Assembly (NCBI GenBank): GCA_029851415.1
Contig: CM056742.1
Location: 97,260,976-97,324,975, forward strand
Reading direction: 5' to 3'
Length of the DNA: 64,000 bases
Source: Eretmocerus hayati
Lineage: Eukaryota > Arthropoda > Insecta > Hymenoptera > Aphelinidae
Positions 47,528 through 57,689 of this stretch are shown here, piece after piece. Positions within the stretch are counted from its first letter, which is position 1, and each line of letters starts with the position of its first letter. The notes under the pieces are model-generated. The model searched no databases. It was not told the origin of the DNA and was given only the letters and a program-made list of their open reading frames with translations. The position numbers and the translations under genes were made by a program.

Positions 47528-50169
47528 TCAAGATTGTTCGTTGTTTTTAGGAATTTCATCGATTCGGTCAACCGGCTCCTGAGGAGGTGTAACCTTGTCA
47601 GCTCCTTTATCATTTGGATGCTCTGTAAAATGTAATAATGAATGGTGCCTTTTGTTGCATTGCTGACAACCTGATTCTTTACAACTACCACGAAGGTGTC
47701 CTTTTTTCAAACATACGAAACATAAGCCTTTACTCTTTGCTATAGTCCAACGTCTGCGCAACGGCGCTTGAGAGAAATTTTTACACGAATAGAATACATG
47801 ATTCTTCCGTTCACAATGAGCGCAAAGTTCGTGAGAATTTTCTATTGGCAATGTATCGTTCCCCAAATCATCTATAACTCTTGTGGTCAAAACAGATTTC
47901 TGGCTATCAGACTTGCTATATGAATTTTTTGAACTTCGTTCAGATTTTTTGCTTTCAAAGTCGTTTGAATTAATTGAAATGATTCCAGCTTTGATAGTCA
48001 TTCCTGCTCCATCAGATAAAAATGCAGATATTCTTTCTGAATCTGGTTTCTTTTCCACTTGGTTCGCAACAAATCTTATGTAATTTGAATGCATGGATTG
48101 AGGAAGTTTAGCATATACTCCATTAGTCAATTCCGGGCTATATAAATATCCAACTTGATCTCAAGAACGAATGGCCATTATTGCATTATTTAGACGTGAA
48201 GCAAATTCTATTAGATCAATTTTTTTCGAATGAATGCTAGGCAGATCCCTGATCTCTTGTATGATTCTTTCTAAGATCACCTTTTCATTGCCAAATCTCA
48301 TTTCTAGCGTTTTCATAATTTGAGCTACGTGTAATTTGTGCTGAATAGTGTTTCCACGGCGTCCCGTGCATCTCCTCTCAGAGCATCATATAAGCGCATC
48401 AAATTTTCCTCGTCAGAATATCCTAACATAGTTGTCGAAGTTTCAAAAGATTGTTTGAAATGAATCCATTCTAAAGGGTCTCCTGAATAAGATGGTAATT
48501 TTTTGACAGAAGAAAGACGATTATCCATTGCTGAATTATCTCGATTCGACCGACCAATCTTCGCAAAGGACTCTTCAAATACATTAGCTAATTTTTCAAA
48601 AGCATTCCCGATTGAATCATTTATGGATGTCGGAATTTGTTGATTATTAGATGGATTCTGACCACAAGCTGTACTGTGCATGATAATATTCTGATTTCTA
48701 GTCGCTCGCTCTCTATTTTAGAAATTCTCCGGATTTTGAATCAAATTCGAGTTGTTCATATTTTCATAGACACTGTACTGACTCGAATTGGAATTGAAGG
48801 ACTTCAAAGAATCGTTATATTCCATCACTCCATCTAGGAGAATACTAGAAACTCTGTTTAGAAAATTCTCATGTCCAGAATCATATTCAAACGAATCATC
48901 AGACCCTAATGAATTATCTTGGTCTACTTCTACCTCTAATTCGTCGGACTCAAAAGAATTATTCGCGTAACGATCTTCGATTACTTCTTCTGGAAACGGG
49001 TACTATTCGGGAACTGCGGGGATAACAACGAGCCCAGGTGACCCAGCCCTCGCTGGTAGGCGACGACGCGCTGCTAGAACAGCGGCAGGTTCAGGGAGCC
49101 TATTTCTTGTTGCTGGGCGATCACGACGGGGTGCTGGGCAACCACGACGAGCTGCTGGGCGACCACGACGAGGAGCTGGGGGAGTGGAGGGTGCAGGTGG
49201 CCCGGTTCGTACCACTGGGTTGGCGAGGGGAACAGAGGGTCCGTCAGTGACCACCACTAGACGACGTCGACGAGCTGCTGGCGCAGCGGCGGGCTCATGG
49301 AGCCCAGCGACCGCTGCACGATGACGTCGACGAGCAGCTGGCGCAGCGGCGGGCTCGGGAAGCCCAGCGACCGCTGCAGGACGACGTCGACGAGCTGCTG
49401 GTGCAGCGGCGGACTCAGGGAGCCCAGCGACCGCTGCAGGATGACGTCGACGAGCAGCTGGCGCAGCGGCGGGCTCAGGTAACCCAGTGACCACTGCTGG
49501 ACGACGTCGACGAATTGCTGGGGCAGCGTCGGGTTCGGGAGGCTCGGCGACTGCTGCTGGACGACGTCGGCGTGCTGCTGCGGTAGCGGCGGGCTCCGGG
49601 ACCCCAGTGACCGCTGCTGGACGACGTTGACGAGCAGCCGGGGCAACGGTCGGTTCAGATGGTCCGATGGCCGGTGTAGGATTGCTTGCTCCACGGCGAC
49701 GTTGAGCTGCTTCGAGAGCAGCCACAGCCTCCAGAGGAGCAGCCGCTGGACGGCGGCGAGAGTGTGACAGAGCATCGGTTGTTGGCATCGTTTCAGCTGC
49801 TGGTGCTGCATAATGGAAATTCATAGAATTAGAGGCATGCTCATATCGTCTATCTTGTATGGCTCGATGCCGCCGATCCAACGGGGCGATCCTTGTATTG
49901 TCTTCGGGGTGTACTGTCGCTTCGCGACGGCGATAAGCTTCTTCAAGGGCAGCGACAGCTAGTGGAGGTGCAGGCGCTGGTAATTGTTGTCCAACATTTT
50001 GATTGCTCGATATTACACCGTGTGTAGCACTCGCTGGCACCGTGCACGGAGTCTCTGCTTGATAACCTTGAACCTCTGCAGATCTCCTAGTTGCTGTATC
50101 TGTTTGTGTTCCAGTCCCTCTCCCAGGACGTGATACGGTATCTTAACCGCCAGCTCTTTTTCTCGCCAT
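47528..50169 (-). pseudogene. BEL/Pao gag with Ala/Arg-rich repeats, interrupted
   Basis: A Met at 50,169 opens a short basic peptide ended by TAA at 50,143-50,145. The same frame then stays open to 49,003 (345 codons in the listed part), encoding an unusual Ala/Pro/Arg-rich domain of about 20-residue repeats around EPAAAPAARRR. The frame continues through a TAG (49,000-49,002) and an acidic Asp/Ser-rich segment to a TAA near 48,720, then a typical BEL gag core (48,325-48,681; LPSYSGDPLEWIHFKQSF). A frameshift near 48,325 and a TGA near 48,163 precede 47,528-48,130, which carries the Cys/His knuckles (LCFVCLKKGHLRGSC, then CQQCNKRHHSLLH) and ends in TGA at 47,528-47,530. Gag packages the RNA. 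Confidence 0.88.
49262..49640 (-). repeat. 60-bp coding minisatellite in the BEL gag frame
   Basis: About six tandem units of 60 bp (20 codons) built on GACGTCGACGAGCTGCTGG (plus sense). GC-rich in an AT-rich setting. The unit length preserves the reading frame; related weaker units extend to about 49,040 and 49,760. Confidence 0.88.
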
Positions 50170-50186
50170 TCTATCCAAAGGTTCAG

Positions 50187-50204
50187 TCCCGGGTTTCGGC
50201 ACCA
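50187..50204 (-). promoter_or_regulatory. Primer-binding site of the BEL element
   Basis: In the minus sense TGGTGCCGAAACCCGGGA, three bases after the 5' LTR. It begins with TGG as expected for a tRNA 3' end. The tRNA was not identified. Confidence 0.8.
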
Positions 50205-50207
50205 AAA

Positions 50208-50687
50208 TGAACCAGATGTTACAATAAATTGATATCGCAACTGCAATAGACTATTTTATTGTTCAACAGCAAGATTCAGATACAGGTTGGAAAAACAAGA
50301 TTCAAGATATAGGTTATTTGTTTATCCAGTTCTAACGGAAAAGTAAACAACCAAGAAACAGTTCGCTCGCCCGACTCAGTTTTTCAAGGTTCAAATAACT
50401 TAAGAAAAGAACGACTTGAAACCTCGCCGTGGCCAACGCCAGCTAAAAGGATCTAGCTTTCTAGCCGCGTACGCTCTCCTGTTGGCCACTAGCTGTGGAG
50501 TAAAGTGTGCCCCCGTTTCTCCTCGTGAAAACCGTAACACGGCCGACACGTGGTCTATACACCGCGTGGTGGCGAGCTGAAGGCTCAAATATACCAAACA
50601 TGATTGAATTAACTAATATAAAGAAACATATTAAAATGAGAGTCGGGCGGACGTCACAATGATCTTATACATAATTGTTCTGACACA
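50208..50687 (-). repeat. BEL 5' LTR
   Basis: 480 bp with TG...CA ends, next to the primer-binding site in the direction of transcription. Confidence 0.95.
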
Positions 50688-51248
50688 GTGAGTTATGAAT
50701 CCGAGAGAGAGACTGTTACAACTGTTCGTTATTCTACTGATTCTACGATGGTACGAGAGTATCAAGGGCTGAGACTACTCGTCCTGGAATGCTACTAATC
50801 CTGGAGTCTATGCTACGAGTTTACGTGGTCGACTGAGATTCTAGAAGCCTAATGTACGCGGTGAGCGTCCGCGGTCAACTGTTAGGACAGAAGCTTGGAT
50901 CAGCGTTCTTACGCCGCTTTTATTCTCGTTCTCACATCGAGGTCAAATGCGCGTCAGCGCCTTTGTTCTCGCGCATTCTTGCGCCAGTGCCCCTGCGTTC
51001 GAACGTTCTCGAAGGCTCTAGGCTGGCACCTCTGAGTCATGGGTATCAATTTTTGCACGCGCGGTTGGTGACGCTTAGTTGCACCGCATTACAATGAATA
51101 CTGCAATAGCTGGAGCTCATGTTTCTAGACTCGATCCATGACGCACGGCTATAGATTCTTGCACGTGCGGCTATAGTTGCACCACATTCCATTGAATCTT
51201 GCGATAGCTACAACTCGTAGGTATGGAGCTTAGACTAGCTCCATGACA
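50688..51248 (-). repeat. Outer element 5' LTR, segment right of the BEL insertion
   Basis: Matches 22,580-23,140 with about twelve substitutions and ends at CCATGACA, followed by the TGCG target duplication. The 81-codon frame here (50,852-51,097) is the counterpart of 22,744-22,989 in the other LTR and is not taken as a gene. Confidence 0.92.
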
Positions 51249-51690
51249 TGCGATAGATTGAAGGCCCGTGTGGATCGCGGTATCAGTTTTTCGCGAAGTT
51301 TGAAACAATTCCACATGTGATGCTTTATCTCTCTTACCTGCGACCTACGCGATGTTAGGATCAAATGTTATTTTCAAATATCCGGCCAATCGTTGGTGAT
51401 GCGGAACATTCGGGTTGCCCACAGCGAGAGTGGGATGGGATGGAGGCCTGTGCGAATTGAGGTATCAGTTTTGTGCATGAAATACGAAGAGTCTGACCGT
51501 GATGATTACATATCCTCACCCGCAATAGACGCGATCCAAGGATGCAACGCTTCTTTCGAATACTTCCAGTTATTCCGCGTCGATGAGAGCGACTGAGATT
51601 CCCTGTGATGATAATGTGATAGATCCTAGGGCTGTGCGGATTGCAGTATCAATTTTCCGCGGAGTGAGCTGGACTGGCAACTCGGATCTC
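51249..51690 (+). repeat. Satellite family 2, continuation after the 28.8-kb insertion
   Basis: Starts TGCGATAGATTG and continues the monomer broken at 22,434. Landmarks: GTATCAGTTTTTCGCG, ACATTCGGGTTGCCC, GTATCAGTTTTGTGC and GATGAGAGCGACTGAG. It fades out near 51,690. Confidence 0.82.
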
Positions 51691-52467
51691 CTAAATGATC
51701 ACTGCACACAACACTTTATCAACAAAGCGTCACGGTGCTATTCATTAGACACTCGAACTGTAACAAACTGTGATAAATTTCTAGTGAAAATTTTCAAATA
51801 CATAATCTCACAATAGCAAAGATATAAACACGTTGAGAATAATACATGTGAGATAAAAGCCATCGCGAGCTATCTCTCCGAAGTGAGTCAAGACAGGCAA
51901 GAGACGCATAACCGCCATCTGCTCCCATGGAGACCAGTAACAGCGGGGGAGTAACTTGGTGGGGACAGAGAGGAAGAGGTGACATGTGGTATTCGCTGCT
52001 CACGAATTGAGGAATTCGCGCAGAGCCTCCCAACACCCCCTCCCTCTGTGTGAATTGTTTGATTCCCCCTGAGCCTCTGCTATTCTTCTAGATATTCTTC
52101 ATCCCATTCATCTAATACTTGGAAATCTTCTAAATTAGTCGGTGTCATTTGTGAAGTACCTAAAACAGTCAAAACGGGAATATCTCCTAGTTTCATCCAA
52201 ATTCATTTCATTTTTCATCTTCTATGCTTCTAATTCCGAGTAGAAATTAGTTTACGGAGCGTGTACGCCCGTCTCTGGTTCCGGAGACTGCGTGTACTTC
52301 CTGTATCCGGAATCGTAAAGGCGCGCGAAACAAACGCGTAGCGTGAACTTTCCGGAAAGTAGACTCCGGGGGGTATACGGAAACTTTCCGATAACTGCGT
52401 GGAGGTTCCATCAGCATGGATGATGTTATGTTGCAGTAAACTCGCATATGCAGATAATGAAAGCAAA
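51691..52467. other. No gene recognised
   Basis: The stretch between the satellite and the 7.1-kb LTR element. A patch at 52,255-52,410 is rich in TCCGGAA and GTACACG words, vaguely like 60,090-60,320, but not clearly homologous. Confidence 0.5.
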
Positions 52468-52471
52468 ACAC

Positions 52472-54356
52472 TGCGAGGTTGGGATATTAGTATATTTGTA
52501 TTACTAATAATTTTCCGAGCAAACGAGTTGCATAGCTTACCATTTGCAACTATATATCTATGCGATACCGCTCTGCTACTCTGCTTGCGCTGGAATAGCT
52601 ACTTACGTGTTATTCGGATCGATCGAACAGCTCGTATTTTCGATCGATCAATCGGGGATGCTGCTGTTGGGATAATCTGCATTCCAATTATACTAGCCGA
52701 AATGGCATGCTACGGCCACACGTTATTCAAAGAAAATTATTTCAAGCGCAAATATATCGTTTTGTATAAGTAAGATAAGCTCATAAGTGAATTATATCGA
52801 AATTTCGTATTTCTACATTTCAATCGATGCGCACGCCGGTACACAGGCAATTTTTGCTTTGGCTATATGTATGTGGGCTCAAATGAAAGATATTGGATTA
52901 TATTACATGCCCAAACGATAATATAGCCCAGAAAAATCGGCTTACCCATACGTGTACGAGATTGAACGTTAATTTCACGGAAATTCTACCTTTAGAACAA
53001 GCATGCAGGATTTCGTGATTTCTTGAACATATAATTGAAATCTATTGATCTGATACTACTTTCTGATTGATATTATATATAGCAAAGTGGCACTTTATGC
53101 AAAAGCTTTGATTTTAAACGGGAGGACCTGAAAATATTTAAAATAATATCGGGGAAGAAAATTATCAGGGTGATCTCTCATGAAAAGATTGTTGGTCGAT
53201 TAAATTACTCATTTAATAAGTTAAACTATATTTCAAACCACAGTCGCAACCGTGTACATAGAAATATTGAATTTTGTCCATATATTGGTATTTTCATTAT
53301 TTTATACGATTTTATATGTGATATTGGTATTCAAACCGCCTCGTCTATCTGTAACATATAATAAGCGTGATCTGTTCCCTGCCTAATTTCCTATTGAAAT
53401 AGTGTGTATTAAATTGTTATATGACGGTGTTCGGGCCACCGCAAAGACTCGAATACGCGTGATTTCCGGCCCATCGCACAGATTTGAGTTATGAAAAATA
53501 TGGTTTTCTGTCGCGGACGCGATACAATTTCCTACCTGTAAAATCCTACACGATCCATAAGCACTGTGTAATGCGGGTCGGTCGTGAGTCAATTCCCCAT
53601 CCTGGGTAAAGAGACGGCCGACGCACGCTTGGCAGTGTGCCTGGATTTTATATTTTATGAGCCACCGCGAGCTAATATAATGCCCAAGTATTTCGTCCCT
53701 GTCTATGCAGGTTTCTTCATACCGGGGCCGCGATTATTGCCTAATCCCATTCCAAATACATCTCGAGGATGCCTTATGGTGGGATTTTTTATATTCTAAT
53801 ATAATATCGCATCCGGGCGATGACTTACTTGGATCTCGGGGAGACCTGCTCGTTCGTGGGTATAGATTTTTGGAAGTATTGCCACTTTGGCTTTTCAGGA
53901 GCAAGAGAGCGAGCTTTGCTCGCGCAACGATTCATATACCCTCGGACGGCCAGAGCCCCACTTCGAGACACTTTTCGGCGGCTTGAACCCTGCGTCGACA
54001 CAGACACGCGTAATTACCATTACATGCACATATCGATTCCGAATATCGGGATCGATTGGTTGAATTCTAGTATAAGTGAATCGATGAGGACTCGATTGGA
54101 AAGGGTATAGATCTATATCGGCTTTATATATATGTTACTACGAGTGATGCGATGGAATTGATCTAACGTGCATATATATATGCACGGTGGTTAATACACA
54201 AAATTGCAAGCATATATGGGTTAGTATTAGTTTTACCGACACCAACACATATGATTCTACTTACACGACTGGTCTGATGGTCATCTGCACAAGTGGCTGA
54301 CTGAAAATTCTTATTTCTATAATTTTTAAAATTATCTGAAAATTGCAGACGTTGCA
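52472..54356 (-). repeat. 1,885-bp LTR, left copy (3' by orientation)
   Basis: TG...CA ends. Short frames inside (e.g. 52,399-52,773; 53,705-53,986) recur unchanged in the other copy and have no recognisable family. Confidence 0.9.
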
Positions 54357-54371
54357 TAGTTCCCCCAATTT
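54357..54371 (-). promoter_or_regulatory. Candidate polypurine tract of the 7.1-kb element
   Basis: In the minus sense AAATTGGGGGAACTA immediately before the 3' LTR. Three further GGGGGAACT copies occur inside the element (plus-strand positions near 55,130, 56,773 and 56,845). Confidence 0.5.
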
Positions 54372-55566
54372 ATTGGAGTCGAATCTCATTCATGAAGATT
54401 GATGGAGATAAATTAAAAAAGAAAACGAAACAATTTTCAGATCAGACCATCGGATCGTGTACCAAAAATTCCCGTGATTTTATTATAACATGTTAACATT
54501 TCACTATACTCTGGGTCTTAAAATGATATGATGCACAATGATTCAAGAAATAAAAGTACATCCATGTGGTGATTTCTGGATGAACGATTCAACTACCCTA
54601 TTTATGGTTCGATAATGTGAAGCAAAGTGCTTCGAATGTATGAGAATGATGAATAAATCATTACTGAAAATAACTATAAACGATCTTGGGTCATCAATCA
54701 ACCCACCTCTCATATGTTTCTAATGAGTAAAATGACGTTATATTTGTATACAAGATAAAAAAATTCGATTGTTATACAAGGTTGTGAGTTGGCTTTGGTT
54801 CGAAGGACTAGAACGAAAATGATTTGCTATAATCTTGAGCAATTTTCCTGAAAGGATTCCATAATTCCCAGTATTTAGGGTATTTATGATTCCAAATCAA
54901 GATTTTTACTGATAATCACAACAATAATATCTAAAACTCATTATCAATAAAAAGAATAAGTAGGCCTGATTTGATCCTATAGGATATTTCCGATGTTCAA
55001 AAATGTAATTCGAAATGTCTCCATTTCAAGAAAATTTGATTTTTGTCGACCCTAAATATTCGCCATCACTCTTTATTGGCGGGCAGGTATTAATTCATAA
55101 AACTGGAATAAAAAAAATTTGGAACTTCAGTTCCCCCAGCCTGTAGTGTGGCTGATAAGACAATGCACGACAATTATTCATGGATATTAATTGAAATGAT
55201 ATACCAAGTTCGGTGTCAAAAACTGAAATCTCAAGCAAATTCTACAATCTCACGTATTAAGCACTAACTCATCAGCTAACTAACCATGCTTCTGGATACA
55301 TATCCACAGCTAGTAGGTCAACTGACAAGCTTTTTTTTTTTTTTTTTTTTTTGGGTTGTGCCATTTTGGCGAAATTTTCTGGTTTCGAGATCCTCTCCGG
55401 AATCAGCATCGTAAGAGTTCTCTAAAAGAATGTGTTGTGGTCTTACCGAGAATAAATTGATTCTACTTGCCAATGATTAGACGAGTTCTCATTATGAATA
55501 TCTGATCGCAGGGATGCGGTTAACCACCTAGAACTACTCCCTCTAGGCTCACTGGGTTTGACGTTC
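54372..55566. other. Interior of the 7.1-kb element, no gene; poly-T run
   Basis: AT-rich, without frames of note. A run of 22 T (55,331-55,352) would be an A-run in the inferred transcript. Confidence 0.55.
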
Positions 55567-56058
55567 TCAGCTACTGATTGATGACCTGTCTCTCTTGCAT
55601 ATAGGACTTATTCCACCGTTCACCGACAATTCGTTTTCAACGCAGCCCGAATGAACTGGATTGCAATTCACCGACAATTCGTTTTCAACGCAGCCCGAAT
55701 GAACCGGATTGCAATTCACCGACAATTCGTTTTCAACGCAGCCCGAATGAACTGAATCACAATTCACCGACAATTCGTTTTCAACGCAGCCCGAATGAAC
55801 CGGATTGCAATTCACCGACAATTCGTTTTCAACGCAGCCCGAATGAACTGAATCACAATTCATCGACAATTCGTTTTCAACGCAGCCCGAATGAACTGAA
55901 TCACAATTCACCGACAATTCGTTTTCAACGCAGCCCGAATGAACTGAATCACAATTCACCGACAATTCGTTCTCAACGCAGCCCGAATGAACTGAATCCG
56001 AAATAGCCTCACATGCGAGAATGTCGTGAGTAACAATCTGCAACTGATTACTAGTCAC
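55567..56058 (-). CDS. Repeat protein, eight 16-residue units, inside the non-autonomous LTR element
   Basis: 163 codons on the inferred sense strand of the element. After about 20 residues the protein consists of eight near-identical units of the form CDSVHSGCVENELSVN (variants CNP for CDS, M for V), then a short basic Ser-rich tail. Two Cys per unit are invariant, and the unit is 48 bp, so the frame is kept through all copies. No signal peptide or membrane segment is evident. Not recognised as any gag or pol domain. It may be a real product of the element or simply an in-frame minisatellite; the absence of stops in eight copies is also expected if the copies spread recently. Confidence 0.5.
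   Translation of the reverse strand: MTSNQLQIVTHDILACEAISDSVHSGCVENELSVNCDSVHSGCVENELSVNCDSVHSGCVENELSMNCDSVHSGCVENELSVNCNPVHSGCVENELSVNCDSVHSGCVENELSVNCNPVHSGCVENELSVNCNPVHSGCVENELSVNGGISPICKRDRSSISS
55614..55996 (-). repeat. 48-bp minisatellite, eight units
   Basis: Tandem units containing CGACAATTCGTTTTCAACGC and CAGCCCGAATGAAC (plus sense). Units differ at only a few positions (GGATTG versus AATCAC before CAATTCA). Confidence 0.95.
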
Positions 56059-57670
56059 TCCGAGTACCCGGGTCTTATTTACAAAGGCGGGCCTATCGAT
56101 CTGCCCCTCGAGACATACACATGATGGCTCGAATTCATCTAAAGCGGTTTCAAGTTAACTCTCGACGACACGAGATTCCCAATTTATTCCAAATTTCAGC
56201 AAATTAAAATGTGGTCGGCGTGACGGACATCTGATGAGTTTTGACTGTATTACCATTCGAATGATGACAGTGAGCTGATTTCACAACATCTCGAAAAAAT
56301 TTTCGAATGTATCCCTTACTGGCAATGAGCTTCTGCTACTACGTTCATGAATCACGGAAGGTCCCTGACGGAATAAACGCCTGGTCACTAGGCCGCGTGG
56401 AAATGGTCGTTCTGTCCATCAAACAGAGTGACAAAAATGTCTAGACTAGATCAGCTGTCGGCCTGTGGCCCTCATAATTTTAATTTACTTTGTTCATAGT
56501 TGTTGTACTGTACGGGGTTGGACTTATAGTCTCCATGACTCGTGCTAACGTTCTATTGAATGAATTGTTTGAAGATCCAGGTAAACTATATTTCCTTGAA
56601 TTTTTGGATTGAAAATTCGCAAAAATAATGGCATATTCGTTTGAAAAATACTCAAATTACGTCAAATTTCATGAACGTGACGATATTTCTACACAAACAC
56701 TACTATTATTTGCAAAACTGAGCGAATTTCTACCGAATTGCACCGAAATCGTTACAAATAATTATGCATTCGAGTTCCCCCGGACTATACTCCGAGAGTA
56801 ATGAAATGCGTGCTAATCGCACAAAACGATAGAAAAGAATCAATAGTTCCCCCGGCCTGAGCATGGGGTGTAACAATTTGCGAAAAATTGTTATATATAA
56901 GAAATAACCTTTCATTATCTTGACTCTAACAAATGCCTATCTATACTTCTGATATTGCAGGTTCAATCACTTGCTTGAGTCTGAATGCGTAACATTTATT
57001 TGACTGGGTGTGAAAGAGACAGAAGTATACTGCCTATAATGTAAGTAATAAGTTATAGGCATTGTCTACGCACTGTGTAAGCTATATGTGCGGCAACGAA
57101 TGATAGAAATCGACGGGCTGACCGATAACTCACTATAGTCTATATGTGTTATAGAAATATGCCTTCAAAATCGATGTAATCGATTTTGATGCATGAATTG
57201 ATCGCAATATTTTTGTTTGCAGCTTATACGGATGAGCCCGTTATCGAGATATATGCGTGACTTTCCTTATTTATATATATTCAGTAGGTACACTGTTTCC
57301 ATGGAAGAGCTTATGCATAGCTTTCCGAGAAGTAAACAAACACGATGTATCTCGGCACTGTCTCTACACGATGACAAAATTGATTCGATTGCTCGAACTT
57401 TCGAAATGCAGAGTCTATGTATTTTGACTGTTCGAGCTTCCAAAGTATAATTTTGAATCTACAATGTTACAGATAGACGTTTGCGATTTTCATATCGCAC
57501 TAATTGTATGAACGAATTTATATATGGTAATGACGAACTTTTCATGAGAAATTCCCCTTTTTCAAATGATTTTTCAATCAAAATCGATTGATTTTCATGC
57601 AGATTTTCATACAAATTTTTGCTCTTGATGAGAGCTGATTTTATTATAGGTCCGTGTCAGGGTTAACGTA
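56059..57670. other. Interior of the 7.1-kb element, no gene
   Basis: The stretch between the repeat ORF and the primer site. Frames of 60-77 codons without recognisable motifs. Two GGGGGAACT motifs (minus sense) lie near 56,773 and 56,845. Confidence 0.5.
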
Positions 57671-57687
57671 CCACCAGCTGGGTACCA
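57671..57687 (-). promoter_or_regulatory. Candidate primer-binding site of the 7.1-kb element
   Basis: In the minus sense TGGTACCCAGCTGGTGG, two bases after the 5' LTR. The TGG start fits a tRNA CCA end; the tRNA was not identified. Confidence 0.55.
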
Positions 57688-57689
57688 TT

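Larger units (their letters stand above)
43070..50687 (-). mobile_element. BEL/Pao retrotransposon, 7.6 kb, decayed
   Basis: Two 480-bp LTRs (43,070-43,549 and 50,208-50,687; plus-strand ends TGAACC...ACA) differ at about 20 positions. A primer-binding site follows the right-hand LTR. The minus-strand interior carries gag, an A17-type protease, reverse transcriptase, RNase H, integrase and the DUF5641-like end in the order usual for BEL/Pao, broken by several stops and frameshifts. The element sits inside the LTR of the outer element, whose halves continue on each side, but no target duplication is visible: the left flank ends TCAAAA and the right begins GTGAG. Confidence 0.95.
22435..51248 (-). 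mobile_element. Nested 28.8-kb LTR-element insertion, target duplication TGCG
   Basis: Two LTRs of about 705 bp in the same orientation bound this region: 22,435-23,140, and 42,926-43,069 plus 50,688-51,248 (the latter split by a BEL element). The four bases before the first (22,431-22,434) and after the second (51,249-51,252) are both TGCG, and the two outer flanks join into one uninterrupted monomer of satellite family 2. A primer-binding site at 42,906-42,922 fixes the minus orientation. The two LTRs differ at about 22 positions by eye. The interior (23,141-42,925) holds other insertions but no gag-pol assignable to this element, so it is non-autonomous or gutted. Confidence 0.8.

Noticed and set aside
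53705..54110. Frames of 93 and 96 codons repeated at 58,923-59,328
   Set aside because: They recur because they lie in both 1,885-bp LTRs, on the strand opposite to the inferred transcript, with no motif.
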